A DNA stretch of 64,000 bases from Planobispora longispora (GCF_016863135.1 NZ_BOOH01000023.1:186001-250000); one strand, 5' to 3'. Shown: positions 36,941-46,941, counted from the first letter of the stretch. Notes: generated by a model from the sequence alone, not told the origin. Numbers and translations are program-made.

Positions 36941-39388
36941 TCAGGCCCGCACCGGCTCCAGCGGGATCAGGACCGGCTTGACCTGCTCGCGCTCGGGTTC
37001 GAAGGCGATCGACGGGTCCGGGGTGCCGGGCGCGTTGACGAAGGAGACGAAGCGCCGCAGCCGGTCCGGGTCGTCCAGGACCGCGCGCCACTCGTCGGCG
37101 TACCCCGCCACGTGCCGTTCCATCTGCGCCTCCAGCTCGGCGCAGATCCCCAGGGAGTCCTCCAGGATGACCTCCTTGACGTAGTCCAGGCCCTGGTTCT
37201 CCAGCCACACCGAGGTGCGCTGGAGCCGGTCGGCGGTACGGATGTAGAACATCAGGAACCGGTCGATGATCCGGATGAGCTCGTCGGTGGACAGGTCGGA
37301 GGCGAACAGGTCGGCGTGCCGCGGGGTGAAGCCGCCGTTGCCGCCGACGTAGAGGTTCCAGCCCTGCTCCGTGGCGATGATCCCGAAGTCCTTGCCGCGG
37401 GCCTCGGCGCACTCGCGGGCGCATCCGGAGACGGCCGACTTCAGCTTGTGCGGCGAGCGCAGGCCCCGGTAGCGCAGCTCCAGCGCGACGGCCAGGCCCA
37501 CCGAGTCCTGCACGCCGTAGCGGCACCAGGTCGAGCCGACGCAGGACTTCACCGTGCGCAGCGCCTTGCCGTACGCGTGCCCGGACTCGAAACCGGCGTC
37601 GACCAGGCGCTTCCAGATCAGCGGGAGCTGCTCCACCCGCGCCCCGAACAGGTCGATCCGCTGCCCCCCGGTGATCTTCGTGTAGAGGCCGAAGTCGCGG
37701 GCGACCTCGCCGATCACGATGAGCTTGTCGGGGGTGATCTCCCCGCCGGGGATCCGCGGGACCACCGAGTAGGTGCCGTTGCGCTGGATGTTGGCCAGGA
37801 AGTGGTCGTTGGTGTCCTGCAGGGCGGCCTGCTCGCCGTCCAGGATGTGGCCGTTGCCGAGGGAGGCCAGGATCGAGGCGACGGTGGGCTTGCACACGTC
37901 GCAGCCCCGCCCGGCGCCGTGCTCGGAGATGAGCTGCGAGAACGTCGTGATGCCCCGCACCCGGACGATGTCGAACAGCTCGGCCCGGCTGTAGGCGAAG
38001 TGCTCGCACAGGGCCTTGGACACCTCGACGCCGGACTTGATGAGGAGCTGCTTGAGCATCGGCACGCAGCTGCCGCAGGCGGTGCCCGCGCGGGTGCACG
38101 ACTTGATCTCCGCGACGTCGGTGAGGCCCTTGTCCGCGATGGCGGAGCAGATCTGGCCCTTGGTCACGTTGTTGCAGGAGCAGACCTGCGCGTCGTCGGG
38201 CAGGTCCATGTTCGCCGGGCCGCCGGTGAACAGCAGCTCGCTCGGCGAGCCGGGCAGCTCGCGGCCGACGAAGGGCTTGAGCGAGTTGTACGGCGTGGCG
38301 TCGCCGACGCAGATCCCGCCGAGCAGGGTGCGGGCGTCGTCGCTGACGAACAGCTTCTGGTAGACGCCGGTGACCGGGTCCATGAACGTCACGTCCAGGG
38401 CGCCGTCCATGGCGCCGAACTGCGCCACCTCCACACCCAGCAGCTTGAGCTTGGTGGACATGTCCGCGCGGGCGAAGGCCCCCTCGCCGCCGAGGATGCG
38501 GTCGGCGGCGACCTCGGCCATGGTGAAGCACGGCCCGACGAGGCCGTACACCATGCCGTCGTGCAGGACGCACTCGCCGATCGCGTAGATCGCCGGGTCG
38601 CTGGTGCGCATGCCGTCGTCCACGACGATGCCGCCGCGCTCGCCGACCGCCAGCCCGCTGGACCTGGCCAGCTCGTCGCGGGGCCGCACACCCGCGGAGA
38701 AGACCACGACCTGCGCCTCGATCGTCTCCCCGTCCGGCTTGACCAGGCCGGACACCCGGCCCTCCGGCCCGGCGACGATCTCCTTGACCCCCGCGCCGGT
38801 GTGCACGCCCAGGCCCAGCGCCTCGATGTGGCCGCGCAGCACGGCGCCGCCGCCCTCGTCGACCTGACGGGGCATGAGCCAGCCGCCCATCTCCACCACG
38901 TGCGTCTCCAGGCCCAGGCCGCGCAGCGCGTCGGCCGCCTCCAGGCCGAGCAGGCCGCCGCCGATGACGATGCCGGCGGTGGCGCCCCGCGAGGCCTCCC
39001 GGATCGCGTCCAGGTCGTCGATGGTCCGGTAGACGAAGCAGCCGTCGAGGTCCTTGCCCGGCACCGGCGGCACGAACGGGCTCGACCCGGTGGCCAGCAC
39101 GAGGACGTCGTACGGCTCGGCGTGCCCGTCGGCCGTCGTGACGACCCCGGCCTCCCGGTCGATCCCGGTCACCCTGGCGTTCAGGCTCAGCGTGATGCCG
39201 TCGGGAACCGGGTAGGTGAGGTCCTCGGCGGTCTTGCCGGTCAGGTAGGAGGTCAGCGCCACCCGGTCGTACGCGGGCCGGGGCTCCTCCCCCAGAACCG
39301 TGATCCTCCCGTCGAAGCCGCGGTCCACCAGGGTCTCGATCAGCCGGTAGGCCGTCGGCCCGTGCCCCACCACAACCAGCCGCGTCAT
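36941..39388 (-). CDS. nirB: Nitrite reductase (NADH) large subunit
   Basis: About 815 aa. The N-terminal NAD(P)H/FAD oxidoreductase (LVVVGHGPTAYRLIETLVDR, GGGLLGLEAADAL) is followed by a BFD-type [2Fe-2S] domain (CSCNNVTKGQIC ... CTRAGTACGSC, about 400-445) and the siroheme/[4Fe-4S] sulfite-nitrite reductase domains with CVGSTWC (about 616) and SGCARECAEA (about 656). It catalyses the six-electron reduction of nitrite to ammonium in the cytosol. ATG 39388 with AAGGAG is preferred; a GTG at 39421 overlapping the previous stop is the alternative. It sits between its electron-transfer paralogue and nirD. Confidence 0.96.
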   Translation of the reverse strand: MTRLVVVGHGPTAYRLIETLVDRGFDGRITVLGEEPRPAYDRVALTSYLTGKTAEDLTYPVPDGITLSLNARVTGIDREAGVVTTADGHAEPYDVLVLATGSSPFVPPVPGKDLDGCFVYRTIDDLDAIREASRGATAGIVIGGGLLGLEAADALRGLGLETHVVEMGGWLMPRQVDEGGGAVLRGHIEALGLGVHTGAGVKEIVAGPEGRVSGLVKPDGETIEAQVVVFSAGVRPRDELARSSGLAVGERGGIVVDDGMRTSDPAIYAIGECVLHDGMVYGLVGPCFTMAEVAADRILGGEGAFARADMSTKLKLLGVEVAQFGAMDGALDVTFMDPVTGVYQKLFVSDDARTLLGGICVGDATPYNSLKPFVGRELPGSPSELLFTGGPANMDLPDDAQVCSCNNVTKGQICSAIADKGLTDVAEIKSCTRAGTACGSCVPMLKQLLIKSGVEVSKALCEHFAYSRAELFDIVRVRGITTFSQLISEHGAGRGCDVCKPTVASILASLGNGHILDGEQAALQDTNDHFLANIQRNGTYSVVPRIPGGEITPDKLIVIGEVARDFGLYTKITGGQRIDLFGARVEQLPLIWKRLVDAGFESGHAYGKALRTVKSCVGSTWCRYGVQDSVGLAVALELRYRGLRSPHKLKSAVSGCARECAEARGKDFGIIATEQGWNLYVGGNGGFTPRHADLFASDLSTDELIRIIDRFLMFYIRTADRLQRTSVWLENQGLDYVKEVILEDSLGICAELEAQMERHVAGYADEWRAVLDDPDRLRRFVSFVNAPGTPDPSIAFEPEREQVKPVLIPLEPVRA

Positions 39389-39417
39389 GGTCGCGCTCTC
39401 CTTCTCCGTAATCCTGG

Positions 39418-40830
39418 TCACGCCGAGACCCCTTCCTGCTCACAGAGCCAGCCGACGATGCCCTCGACCGCGTCGAGGCAGCCGCCGCAGCCGGTCGTGG
39501 CCCGGGTGGCGGCGGCCACGGCCGCCACGTCCCGGGCTCCGGACTCCCAGCAGGCCCGGATCTGCCCCTTGGTCACGTTGTTGCACTGGCAGACCTTGGC
39601 CGCGTCCGGCATCCGGACGGGGCTGTCGGCGACCGCCGCCCCGGCCAGGCCGGGGAAGAGCAGGCCCGCCCGGTCGCCGGGCACCGGCCCGCCCCGGTCG
39701 AACAGCTGGGTGACCGTTCCCACCGCCGCCGTCTCGCCGAGCAGGATCGCTCCGACCAGGCGTCCGTCGCGGATGACGAGCTTGCGGTAGGTCCCGCGGG
39801 CCCGGTGGCTGAAGCGCACCACCTCGGCCGAGGTGTCGGACGTCTCGTCCACGTGGGTCTCGCCCATCGCCGCCAGCTCCACGCTCTTGGCCTTCAACCG
39901 GGTCACCAGGCGCGATCCGTGGTAGCGCGCCTCCTTGTCGGCCCCGGTCAGCAGGTCGGCGACCACGGCGGCCTGCTCCCAGGCCGGGGCGACCAGCCCG
40001 TAGACGGTGCCCCGGTGCTCGGCGCACTCGCCGATCGCGTAGACGGCCGGGTCGCTCGTGCGCATCTCGTCGTCGACGACGACCCCGCGCCCCACTTCCA
40101 GTCCCGCGTCCACGGCCAGGCCGGTCACCGGGCGGACCCCGCAGGAGAGCACCACCAGGTCGGCCTCGACCGTCTCGCCGTCCGCCAGCCGTACCCCGCC
40201 GTCCACGATCTCCTCGACCACGACGCCGGTCCGGCTCTCCACGCCCAGCCCGGCCAGGGTCTCCCCCAGCACCATCCCCGCCTCGGGGTCGAGCTGGCGC
40301 TCCATCAGGTGGCCGGCCAGGTGCAGCAGGGTCACCGGGAGCCCGCGCCCGGCCAGTCCGCGCGCCGCCTCGATGCCGAGCAGGCCGCCGCCGACGACCA
40401 CCGCGCGCCGCGCCGTACCGGCCGCCTCCAGGATCGCCTGGCAGTCGTCCAGGGTCCGGAACGCGATGGCGCGCCCGGCGCCCGGCACCGGCGGCACGAC
40501 GGCCTCGCTCCCGGTCGCCAGCACGAGCACGTCGTACGGCTCCCGCTCGCCGTCGGCCGTGACCACGACCTGCGCCTCCCGGTCGATCGCCGTCACCTCG
40601 ACGCCCGGCCTGGCCGTCACGCCGTGGTCGGCGTACCAGGAGGGGTCCAGCAGCCGCACCTGGTCGGGCAGCATGGTCCCGGCCACCACGTTCGACAGCA
40701 GCACCCTGTTGTACGGCTGCCACGTCTCGGCCCCGAACACGGTGATCTCGATGTCCTTGTCACGGGCGCGCACCTCGTTCACCAGGCGAGCGCCCGCCAT
40801 CCCGTTGCCCACCACAACCAGCCTGGTCAT
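39418..40830 (-). CDS. NAD(P)/FAD oxidoreductase with BFD domain, nitrate reductase electron-transfer subunit (NasB-like)
   Basis: 470 aa, related to the first half of NirB: FAD site LVVVGNGMAGARLVNEVRAR, NAD site VVVGGGLLGIEAARGLAG, then BFD-type [2Fe-2S] cysteines CQCNNVTKGQI and CGGC, with no siroheme domain. In assimilatory systems such a protein passes electrons from NADH to the molybdenum nitrate reductase. Its ATG overlaps the reductase stop (ATGA), which supports a tight complex. It probably arose from the same ancestor as the adjacent nirB. Confidence 0.9.
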   Translation of the reverse strand: MTRLVVVGNGMAGARLVNEVRARDKDIEITVFGAETWQPYNRVLLSNVVAGTMLPDQVRLLDPSWYADHGVTARPGVEVTAIDREAQVVVTADGEREPYDVLVLATGSEAVVPPVPGAGRAIAFRTLDDCQAILEAAGTARRAVVVGGGLLGIEAARGLAGRGLPVTLLHLAGHLMERQLDPEAGMVLGETLAGLGVESRTGVVVEEIVDGGVRLADGETVEADLVVLSCGVRPVTGLAVDAGLEVGRGVVVDDEMRTSDPAVYAIGECAEHRGTVYGLVAPAWEQAAVVADLLTGADKEARYHGSRLVTRLKAKSVELAAMGETHVDETSDTSAEVVRFSHRARGTYRKLVIRDGRLVGAILLGETAAVGTVTQLFDRGGPVPGDRAGLLFPGLAGAAVADSPVRMPDAAKVCQCNNVTKGQIRACWESGARDVAAVAAATRATTGCGGCLDAVEGIVGWLCEQEGVSA

Positions 40831-42977
40831 CCGACACGCTCCAGTCTCACGGCGCACACCTTGAACTCCGGCATCCTCGACACCGGATCGAGTTCGGGGT
40901 TGGTCAGCAGATTCGCTCCCGCCCAGTGGAACGGCATGAACACCGTGTCCGCCCGGATCGCCGGGTTGACCCGGACCACGCCCTCGGTCTCGCCCCTGCG
41001 GCTGATCACCCGCAGCGTCTGTCCCGGCGCCGCCTCCAGCCGCTCGGCCAGGTCGGGGTGGAGCTCCACGAAGGTCTCGTCGACCACCGCGTTGAGGGCG
41101 TCGATCCTGCGGGTCTGGGCGCCGCTCTGGTAGTGGGCCAGGACCCGGCCGGTCGTCAGGTACAGCGGGTACTCCTCGTCGACGTCCTCGCCCGGCGGGC
41201 GGTGGTCGACGGGGACGAACCGGGCGCGGCCGTCGGGGGTGGCGAAGCGGTCCAGGAAGGGGCGGGGCGTGCCGGGGTGGCCGGTGTCCGGGCAGGGCCA
41301 GAAGACCCCGGTCTCGGCGGCGATGCGCTCGTAGGTGATGCCCGCGTAGTCGGCGACGCCTCCGGCGCTCGCCCGGCGCAGCTCGTCGAAGACTTCGCGG
41401 GGCTCGGTGGAGAAGGCCCGCGCCATGTCCGGCCCGCCGGGGACGGGGCCGCCCAGCCGTACGGCCAGGGCCTGGAGGATCTCCAGGTCGGTCCGGACGC
41501 CGGCCGGCGGGGGCAGGGCCCGGCGGCGGAGCAGGACCCGGCCCTCGAGGTTGGTCATCGTGCCCTCCTCCTCCGCCCACTGGGCGGAGGGGAGCACGAC
41601 GTCGGCGAGGGCCGCGGTCTCCGACAGCACGAGGTCGGAGACCACCAGCAGGTCCAGGGAGCGCAGCCGCTCGGCCACGTGGCCGGCGCGGGGCGCGGAG
41701 ATCACCGGGTTGGAGCCGAACAGCAGCAGCCCGCGCGGCCCCCCGGCGGTGCCGAGGGCGTCGAGCAGCTCGTAGGCCGAGCGCCCGGGGCCCGGGAGAT
41801 CGTCCGGGTCGATCCCCCAGACCCGCGCGACGTGCTCGCGCGCGGCGGGATCGTCGATCTTCCGGTATCCCGGCAGCTGGTCGGCCTTCTGGCCGTGCTC
41901 GCGACCGCCCTGGCCGTTGCCCTGGCCGGTCACGCATCCGTAGCCGGATCCGGGACGGCCGGGCAGCCCGAGGGCGAGCGCCAGGTTGATGAACGCGGTC
42001 ACCGTGTCGGTGCCCTTCGCGTGCTGCTCGACGCCGCGCCCGGTGAGGATCACCGCCCGCCGCGCGTTGCCGAGGATCGCCACGGCCCGGCGCATCTGGG
42101 AGACCGGGACCCCGGTGATCCGCTCCACCCGCTCGGGCCACCAGGCCGCGACCGAGGTGCGGACCGCGTCGAAGCCGTTCGTGCGCTCGGCCACATACGC
42201 CTCGTCCGCGTGCCCTTCGGCGATCGCCAGGTGGAGCAGGCCGAGGGCGAGCGCCAGGTCCGTGCCGGGGGTGGGCTGCAGGTGCAGGTCCGCCTGGCGG
42301 GCGGTGGCGGTGAGGCGGGGGTCGGTGACGATGAGGCTGCCGCCGTTCTGGCGCATCGCGGCCAGGTGACGGACGAACGGGGGCATGGTCTCGGCCATGT
42401 TGCCGCCCGCGAGGAGCACCGCGTCCGCCGCGGCGAGGTCGGTGATCGGGAAGGGCAGGCCGCGGTCCATGCCGAAGGCCCGGTTGCTCGCGGCGGCGGC
42501 CGACGACATGCAGAACCGGCCGTTGTAGTCGATCTGGCTGGTCCGCAGCACCATCCGGGCGAACTTGCCCAGCAGGTAGGCCTTCTCGTTGGTGAGCCCG
42601 CCCCCGCCGAACACGGCCACGCCGTCGGGGCCGTGTTCCGCCTGCAGGGCGCGGATCCGGGCGGCGACGAAGTCGAGCGCCTCGTCCCAGCTCGCGGGCT
42701 CGCCGTGCAGGAGCGGGGTGGTGAGCCGGCGCCCGCCGGTGAGCAGCTCACCGGCGGTCCAGCCCTTCTGGCAGAGGCCACCGGCGTTGGCCGGGACGTC
42801 CTCCCGGGGAGTGATCGTCACCGTCCGGTCCGCGCCCTCCTCCGGGGCCCCTGCGGCGACGTTCATGCCGCACTGCAGTGCGCAGTACGGGCAGTGCGTC
42901 GCCGCCGGCGCCTTCACAGGCGCGGGAGCGGAAAGTGAGATCGGCATGCGTCCGATGGTGCTTTCAAGCGGTTTCAC
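40827..42977 (-). CDS. Assimilatory nitrate reductase catalytic subunit (molybdopterin oxidoreductase)
   Basis: 716 aa. The N-terminal [4Fe-4S] ligands are Cys29, Cys32, Cys36 and Cys69 (CPYCALQC ... GGLCQKGW). The bis-MGD oxidoreductase domain follows, with GRFCMSSAAAASNRAFGMDR and VTGQGNGQGGREHGQKADQL, and the C-terminal molybdopterin dinucleotide-binding domain (YPLYLTTGRVLAHYQSG). It reduces nitrate to nitrite in the cytosol (NasA/NarB type; no Tat signal). The GTG start at 42977 has AAGGGAC before it. Mo-cofactor genes moaA and mobA lie at 60.8-63.5 kb. Confidence 0.94.
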   Translation of the reverse strand: MKPLESTIGRMPISLSAPAPVKAPAATHCPYCALQCGMNVAAGAPEEGADRTVTITPREDVPANAGGLCQKGWTAGELLTGGRRLTTPLLHGEPASWDEALDFVAARIRALQAEHGPDGVAVFGGGGLTNEKAYLLGKFARMVLRTSQIDYNGRFCMSSAAAASNRAFGMDRGLPFPITDLAAADAVLLAGGNMAETMPPFVRHLAAMRQNGGSLIVTDPRLTATARQADLHLQPTPGTDLALALGLLHLAIAEGHADEAYVAERTNGFDAVRTSVAAWWPERVERITGVPVSQMRRAVAILGNARRAVILTGRGVEQHAKGTDTVTAFINLALALGLPGRPGSGYGCVTGQGNGQGGREHGQKADQLPGYRKIDDPAAREHVARVWGIDPDDLPGPGRSAYELLDALGTAGGPRGLLLFGSNPVISAPRAGHVAERLRSLDLLVVSDLVLSETAALADVVLPSAQWAEEEGTMTNLEGRVLLRRRALPPPAGVRTDLEILQALAVRLGGPVPGGPDMARAFSTEPREVFDELRRASAGGVADYAGITYERIAAETGVFWPCPDTGHPGTPRPFLDRFATPDGRARFVPVDHRPPGEDVDEEYPLYLTTGRVLAHYQSGAQTRRIDALNAVVDETFVELHPDLAERLEAAPGQTLRVISRRGETEGVVRVNPAIRADTVFMPFHWAGANLLTNPELDPVSRMPEFKVCAVRLERVG

Positions 42978-43127
42978 CGCTGGGTCCCTTCTGTTACCGC
43001 TGTGCTACAAGCGGCCAACCGGGTTCACATTCGCTGTCAGACCGCGGTGAAGCCGGTGGCGCACCGGTGGGGTCGCCGGGCCGGGGCCGTCAAGCCGGAA
43101 CCCACCGGGTCCGGGCGCGGGCCGCGC

Positions 43128-44450
43128 TCAGATCCGGGCGGCGGCCAGGCTCGGCACCGGGCCGACGGTCCGCAGGTAGCAGGCCCAGGTCAGCAGCGCG
43201 CACAGCGCGTAGAAGCCGGCGAAGGCGGCCAGCGCGGTGCCCGCTCCCCCGGTCGCCGCGATGGAGGTGCCGAAGCCTCGGTTGATGAAGAAGCCGCCGA
43301 ACCCGCCGATCGCGGCGATGATCCCGACCGCGGCGGAGGCGTCCCGCTTGCCCACCGCCAGAGCGGCCTCGTAGGCGGGCGTGCCGGGGGCGACCCCGGC
43401 GGTGGCCTTGGCCCGGAAGATCGCCGGGATCATCCGGTAGGTGGAGCCGTTGCCGATGCCGGTGGTGCCGATCAGCAGCATGTACGCGGCGAAGAACAGG
43501 GTGAAGCTGCGCTGGGCCAGCCCCTGCCAGACCAGCAGCAGCGCGGCGGCCATCGCGCCGAAGTTGACCAGCGTCACCCGGGCCCCGCCGATCCGGTCGG
43601 CGAGCCAGCCGCCGGCCGGGCGGATCAGCGAGCCGACGAGCGGGCCGAGGAAGGCCAGCGTGATCAGGGAGGCCTGCTCGGGGAACTGGCTCTTGATCAG
43701 TAGCGGGAAGGCGGTGGAGTAGCCGATGAAGGAGCCGAAGGTGCCGATGTACAGCACCGCCATGATCCAGGTCTGGGCCCGTCCGGCGATCTTCAGCTGC
43801 TCGCGGGGGTTGGCCCTGGCCACGGTCAGGTTGTCCATGAAGAAGTAGGCGCCGACGGCGGCGGCCACGATGAACGGGATCCAGAACAGGCCCGCGGCGG
43901 CCAGCCCGAACGCGCCGATGACCAGCGGCATGAGGAGCTGGACGGAGCTGACGCCGATGTTGCCGCCCGCGGCGTTGAGGCCGAGCGCGGAGCCCTGCTT
44001 GGACTGCGGGTAGAAGTAGGTGATGTTCGCCATGCTGGAGGCGAAGTTCCCCCCGCCCAGGCCCGCGGTGGCCGCGATCACCAGGAACACCCAGTACGGC
44101 GTCGCGGGGTCGCCGACCGCCACGGCCAGCAGCACCGCCGGAACGAGCAGCATCAGGGCGCTGAACACCGTGAAGTTCCGGCCGCCGAACCTGCCCGGGC
44201 CGAACGTGTAGGGGATGCGCAGGGCCGAGCCGATCAGGTTGGGCAGGGACACGATCCAGAAGAGCTGGTCGGTGGAGAACTTGTAGTCGCCCATCTTGAC
44301 GGTCACGATGCTCCACACCGTCCAGAGCGTGAACCCGAGGTGCTCCGCGAAGATCGAGAAGATCAGGTTCCGCCGGGCGACCTTCTTGCCGTCGCTCTCC
44401 CAGAAGCCGGGGTCATCGGGTCGCCACTCGCTGATCCAGCGCTTCGCCAT
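43128..44450 (-). CDS. Nitrate/nitrite transporter, MFS NarK family
   Basis: 440 aa with 12 hydrophobic helices. It shows the nitrate-porter signature region (GLGGGNFASSMANITYFYPQ, and a second Gly-rich copy AIGGFGGFFINRGFG) and conserved Arg in RIPYTFGPGRFGG. It brings nitrate into the cell or exchanges it with nitrite. ATG 44450 with GGAGGAACG is chosen over the in-frame upstream ATG at 44504. It is the first gene of the nitrate block, with a possible GlnR-type site upstream. Confidence 0.94.
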   Translation of the reverse strand: MAKRWISEWRPDDPGFWESDGKKVARRNLIFSIFAEHLGFTLWTVWSIVTVKMGDYKFSTDQLFWIVSLPNLIGSALRIPYTFGPGRFGGRNFTVFSALMLLVPAVLLAVAVGDPATPYWVFLVIAATAGLGGGNFASSMANITYFYPQSKQGSALGLNAAGGNIGVSSVQLLMPLVIGAFGLAAAGLFWIPFIVAAAVGAYFFMDNLTVARANPREQLKIAGRAQTWIMAVLYIGTFGSFIGYSTAFPLLIKSQFPEQASLITLAFLGPLVGSLIRPAGGWLADRIGGARVTLVNFGAMAAALLLVWQGLAQRSFTLFFAAYMLLIGTTGIGNGSTYRMIPAIFRAKATAGVAPGTPAYEAALAVGKRDASAAVGIIAAIGGFGGFFINRGFGTSIAATGGAGTALAAFAGFYALCALLTWACYLRTVGPVPSLAAARI

Positions 44451-44535
44451 CGTTCCTCCTGCAACGGTTTCCGGGGGTCGTCCGGAAATGTAGGAGGCGG
44501 GCATTACGCACGTTCACGCATCGTGATGGTGCGGA

Positions 44536-44571
44536 GTTACGTGGGCCTAACCGATGTAATCAGCGATGAAC
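44536..44571 (-). promoter_or_regulatory. Possible GlnR-type binding site upstream of the nitrate transporter
   Basis: The plus strand reads GTTAC, 6 nt, CTAAC, 4 nt, GTAAT, 6 nt, TGAAC. This resembles two degenerate copies of the actinobacterial GlnR box (GTNAC-n6-GAAAC), although the inter-site gap is 4 rather than 6. It lies about 85-120 bp before the transporter start, and GlnR commonly activates nitrate assimilation. Confidence 0.35.
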
Positions 44572-44682
44572 ACGTCGCACAGGCGCAACATCGCCGAAAC
44601 ATGACCGCATTCCTGGGCGGGATTGAAGGCAGGCGACAATGGGAATCATGCGCACACAACTACATCACCTCGGGGAGTGCGC

Positions 44683-45192
44683 GTGACCGTCCAGACGATC
44701 CGCCTGTTCGACGACCCCTCGCTACGCACCGTGGCCGAGCCCGTGACCGTCTTCGACCGCGAGCTGCGCAGGCTGGTCAAGTCCCTGCAGATCACCATGC
44801 GGGCCGCCGCCGGCCGCGCGGGCCTGGCGGCCCCCCAGATCGGCGTCCCGCTCCGGGCCGTCGTCTACGAGTTCGACGGCAAGTCCGGTCACCTGATCAA
44901 TCCCCGGCTGGAGTTGTCCGAGCGCAGGGTCGTGGCCGACGAGGCCTGCCTGTCCGCGCCGGGCCTGTGGTGGCCGCTGGAGCGCTCGTACATGGTGACC
45001 GCCCGGGGCCGCGACATGTTCGGCAAGCCCGTCACCGTCCGCGCCCTCGGCACGCTGGCCCGGGTCCTGCAGCACGAGGTCGATCACCTCGACGGCGTGC
45101 TTTTCGCCGACCGCCTGCCCGAGGAGGAACGCGAGCGCTTCCTGCGGGCGGCCGGGACAAAAAATTTGTCCTGCCAGCCGTCCGGAAGATAG
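44683..45192 (+). CDS. def: Peptide deformylase
   Basis: 169 aa. The three motifs are RAGLAAPQIG (first Gly of GxGLAAPQ replaced by Arg), EACLS (metal Cys89, replacing EGCLS) and QHEVDH (His131, catalytic Glu132, His135). It removes the N-formyl group from new proteins using a bound Fe2+ or Zn2+. The GTG start at 44683 follows GGGGAG. The motif variants suggest a second, actinobacterial-type paralogue rather than the main deformylase. It is a monocistronic gene ending at a hairpin. Confidence 0.92.
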   Translation: MTVQTIRLFDDPSLRTVAEPVTVFDRELRRLVKSLQITMRAAAGRAGLAAPQIGVPLRAVVYEFDGKSGHLINPRLELSERRVVADEACLSAPGLWWPLERSYMVTARGRDMFGKPVTVRALGTLARVLQHEVDHLDGVLFADRLPEEERERFLRAAGTKNLSCQPSGR

Positions 45193-45243
45193 TGTGGTCG
45201 GGTTGTTGCCGGCGGGCCCGAAAAGGTCCTGGCGTCTGCGCGA

Positions 45244-45263
45244 CGGGAGGCTCACGCCTCCCG
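45244..45263 (+). terminator. Hairpin after the deformylase gene
   Basis: CGGGAGGC and GCCTCCCG pair perfectly around TCAC, 52 nt after the stop. There is no U run. Confidence 0.55.
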
Positions 45264-45404
45264 GGTCCACGCGCTCAAGGCGCCACGGCGGCGGACGTTA
45301 CGGCTTTCTCCGGTTGGTTCCGCGGATGCGTAGTAGGGTCCGCAGTGCAGCCCCGCATCTCCGACCTGGTGGTGCGGTGAGGCTCCCAATGAGGAGAAAC
45401 AGTC

Positions 45405-45608
45405 TTGTCTGAAGGCACCGTCAAGTGGTTCAACGCCGAAAAGGGCTTCGGCTTCATCTCTCCGGATGACGGCAGCGCCGATGTGTTCGTGCACTTCTCG
45501 GCCATCAACTCCAGCGGCTACCGCAGCCTGGAGGAGAACCAGCGGGTCAGCTTCGTCACCACCCAGGGCCAGAAGGGCCCGCAGGCTGAGCAGGTCCAGC
45601 CTCTCTGA
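45405..45608 (+). CDS. Cold-shock domain protein
   Basis: 67 aa, one OB-fold domain with both RNA-binding motifs (KGFGFI and VFVHF). It binds single-stranded nucleic acid as an RNA chaperone. The predicted start is TTG at 45405, 9 nt after GAGGAG; no ATG or GTG fits the family's N-terminus ([16 protein letters not shown]), so the rare TTG is probably real. A TAGGGT at 45334-45339 may be the -10, giving a leader of about 60 nt. A strong terminator follows. Confidence 0.95.
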   Translation: MSEGTVKWFNAEKGFGFISPDDGSADVFVHFSAINSSGYRSLEENQRVSFVTTQGQKGPQAEQVQPL

Positions 45609-45626
45609 CACGGTCAGATGCCTGAT

Positions 45627-45671
45627 CTGAGCCCGCACCGCTCCGGCGGTGCGGGCTCAGTCCTTTTCCGG
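45627..45671 (+). terminator. Rho-independent terminator after the cold-shock gene
   Basis: Perfect 14-bp arms (CTGAGCCCGCACCG and complement, 45627-45640 and 45647-45660) with a 6-nt loop are followed by TCCTTTT. This is the best classical terminator in the window. It lies between convergent genes and may serve mshC too. Confidence 0.9.
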
Positions 45672-45711
45672 GGCTCTCGCCTTCCCGGGACTCTTGCGGG
45701 ACGCCCTCCGG

Positions 45712-46935
45712 TCAGAGCTCGACGCCGAGCAGGGCGTCGGCGACGTCCTTGACCAGGGCGGGAGCCTGCGGGTCGGTGCCGCCCGACGACAGCGCCCGCT
45801 CGGCCCAGGCGTCGATGACGGCCAGGGCCCCGGGGGCGTCCAGGTCGTCGGACATCCGGGCGCGGACCTCCCGCAGCACGGCCTCCGCGCCGGGGCCGGT
45901 CTCCAGGCCGGTCGCCGAGCGCCAGCGCGCCAGCCGCACCTCGGCGGAGGCCAGCTGGCCGGGGGCCCACTCCCAGTCGGCCCGGTAGTGGCGGGCGAGC
46001 AGGGCCAGCCGGATGGCCATGGGGTCGGCCTCCTGGCGGAGCCGGGAGACGAAGACCAGGTTGCCCTTGGACTTCGACATCTTCTCGCCGTCGAGGGCGA
46101 CCATGCCGGCGTGCACGTAGGCCTTGGCGAAGGGCCACTCGCCGGTGGCGACGTGCCCCTCGTGGGCTCCGCACTCGTGGTGCGGGAAGATCAGGTCGGA
46201 GCCGCCGCCGGCGACGTCGAACCCGCTGCCGAGGTTGGCCAGCGCGATCGCGGTGCACTCGACGTGCCAGCCGGGCCGGCCCTGGCCGAACGGCGAGGGC
46301 CAGGACGGCTCGCCGGAACGCTCGGCGCGCCAGAGCAGCCAGTCGAGCGGGTGCTTCTTGCCCGCCCTCCCGGGGTCGCCGCCGCGCTCACCGAACAGGG
46401 CGAGCATGTGCTCCTCGGAGTATCCGGAGACCGCGCCGAACTTGGGGGCCGCGGCGACGTCGAAGTAGAGGTCGCCGTCGAGCTCGTAGGTGGCGCCCTT
46501 GTCGCGCAGGCGCCCGATCAGCTCGGCGACCTGGTCGATCACCTCGGTGACCCCGACGTACTCGCGCGGCGGGAGGATCCGCAGCGCCTCCATGTCGGTC
46601 CGGAACAGCTCGATCTCGCGCTCGGCCAGCTCCCGCCAGTCCTGCCCGGTCTGCTCGGCACGCTCCAGCAGCGGGTCGTCGACGTCGGTGGCGTTCTGGG
46701 TGAAGTGAACCTCGTGGCCGGCGTCCCGCCAGACCCGGCCGACCAGGTCGAAGGCGAGGTAGGTGTTGGCGTGGCCCAGATGGGTGGCGTCGTAGGGGGT
46801 GATGCCGCAGACGTATATCCGCGCGGTGGAGCCGGGCTGGGTGGGGACGACCTCTCCGGCGGCGGTGTCGAACAGCCGCAGCGGAGTACCGGCACCAGGG
46901 AGCCGAGGGACCTTCGGCGCAGACCACGATCTCAT
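45712..46935 (-). CDS. mshC: Cysteine:GlcN-Ins ligase (mycothiol biosynthesis)
   Basis: 407 aa, a paralogue of cysteinyl-tRNA synthetase without the anticodon-binding domain. It has zinc Cys43, the HIGH-like THLGHA (51-56), a second Cys/His set ([11 protein letters not shown]), and the KMSKSKGN loop. MshC joins cysteine to GlcN-inositol using ATP, the third step of mycothiol synthesis. Length and N-terminus ([17 protein letters not shown]) fit MshC rather than CysS. ATG 46935 lies 6 nt after TAGGCT with no clear ribosome site, so it is probably leaderless. Confidence 0.95.
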   Translation of the reverse strand: MRSWSAPKVPRLPGAGTPLRLFDTAAGEVVPTQPGSTARIYVCGITPYDATHLGHANTYLAFDLVGRVWRDAGHEVHFTQNATDVDDPLLERAEQTGQDWRELAEREIELFRTDMEALRILPPREYVGVTEVIDQVAELIGRLRDKGATYELDGDLYFDVAAAPKFGAVSGYSEEHMLALFGERGGDPGRAGKKHPLDWLLWRAERSGEPSWPSPFGQGRPGWHVECTAIALANLGSGFDVAGGGSDLIFPHHECGAHEGHVATGEWPFAKAYVHAGMVALDGEKMSKSKGNLVFVSRLRQEADPMAIRLALLARHYRADWEWAPGQLASAEVRLARWRSATGLETGPGAEAVLREVRARMSDDLDAPGALAVIDAWAERALSSGGTDPQAPALVKDVADALLGVEL

Positions 46936-46941
46936 GTGACG

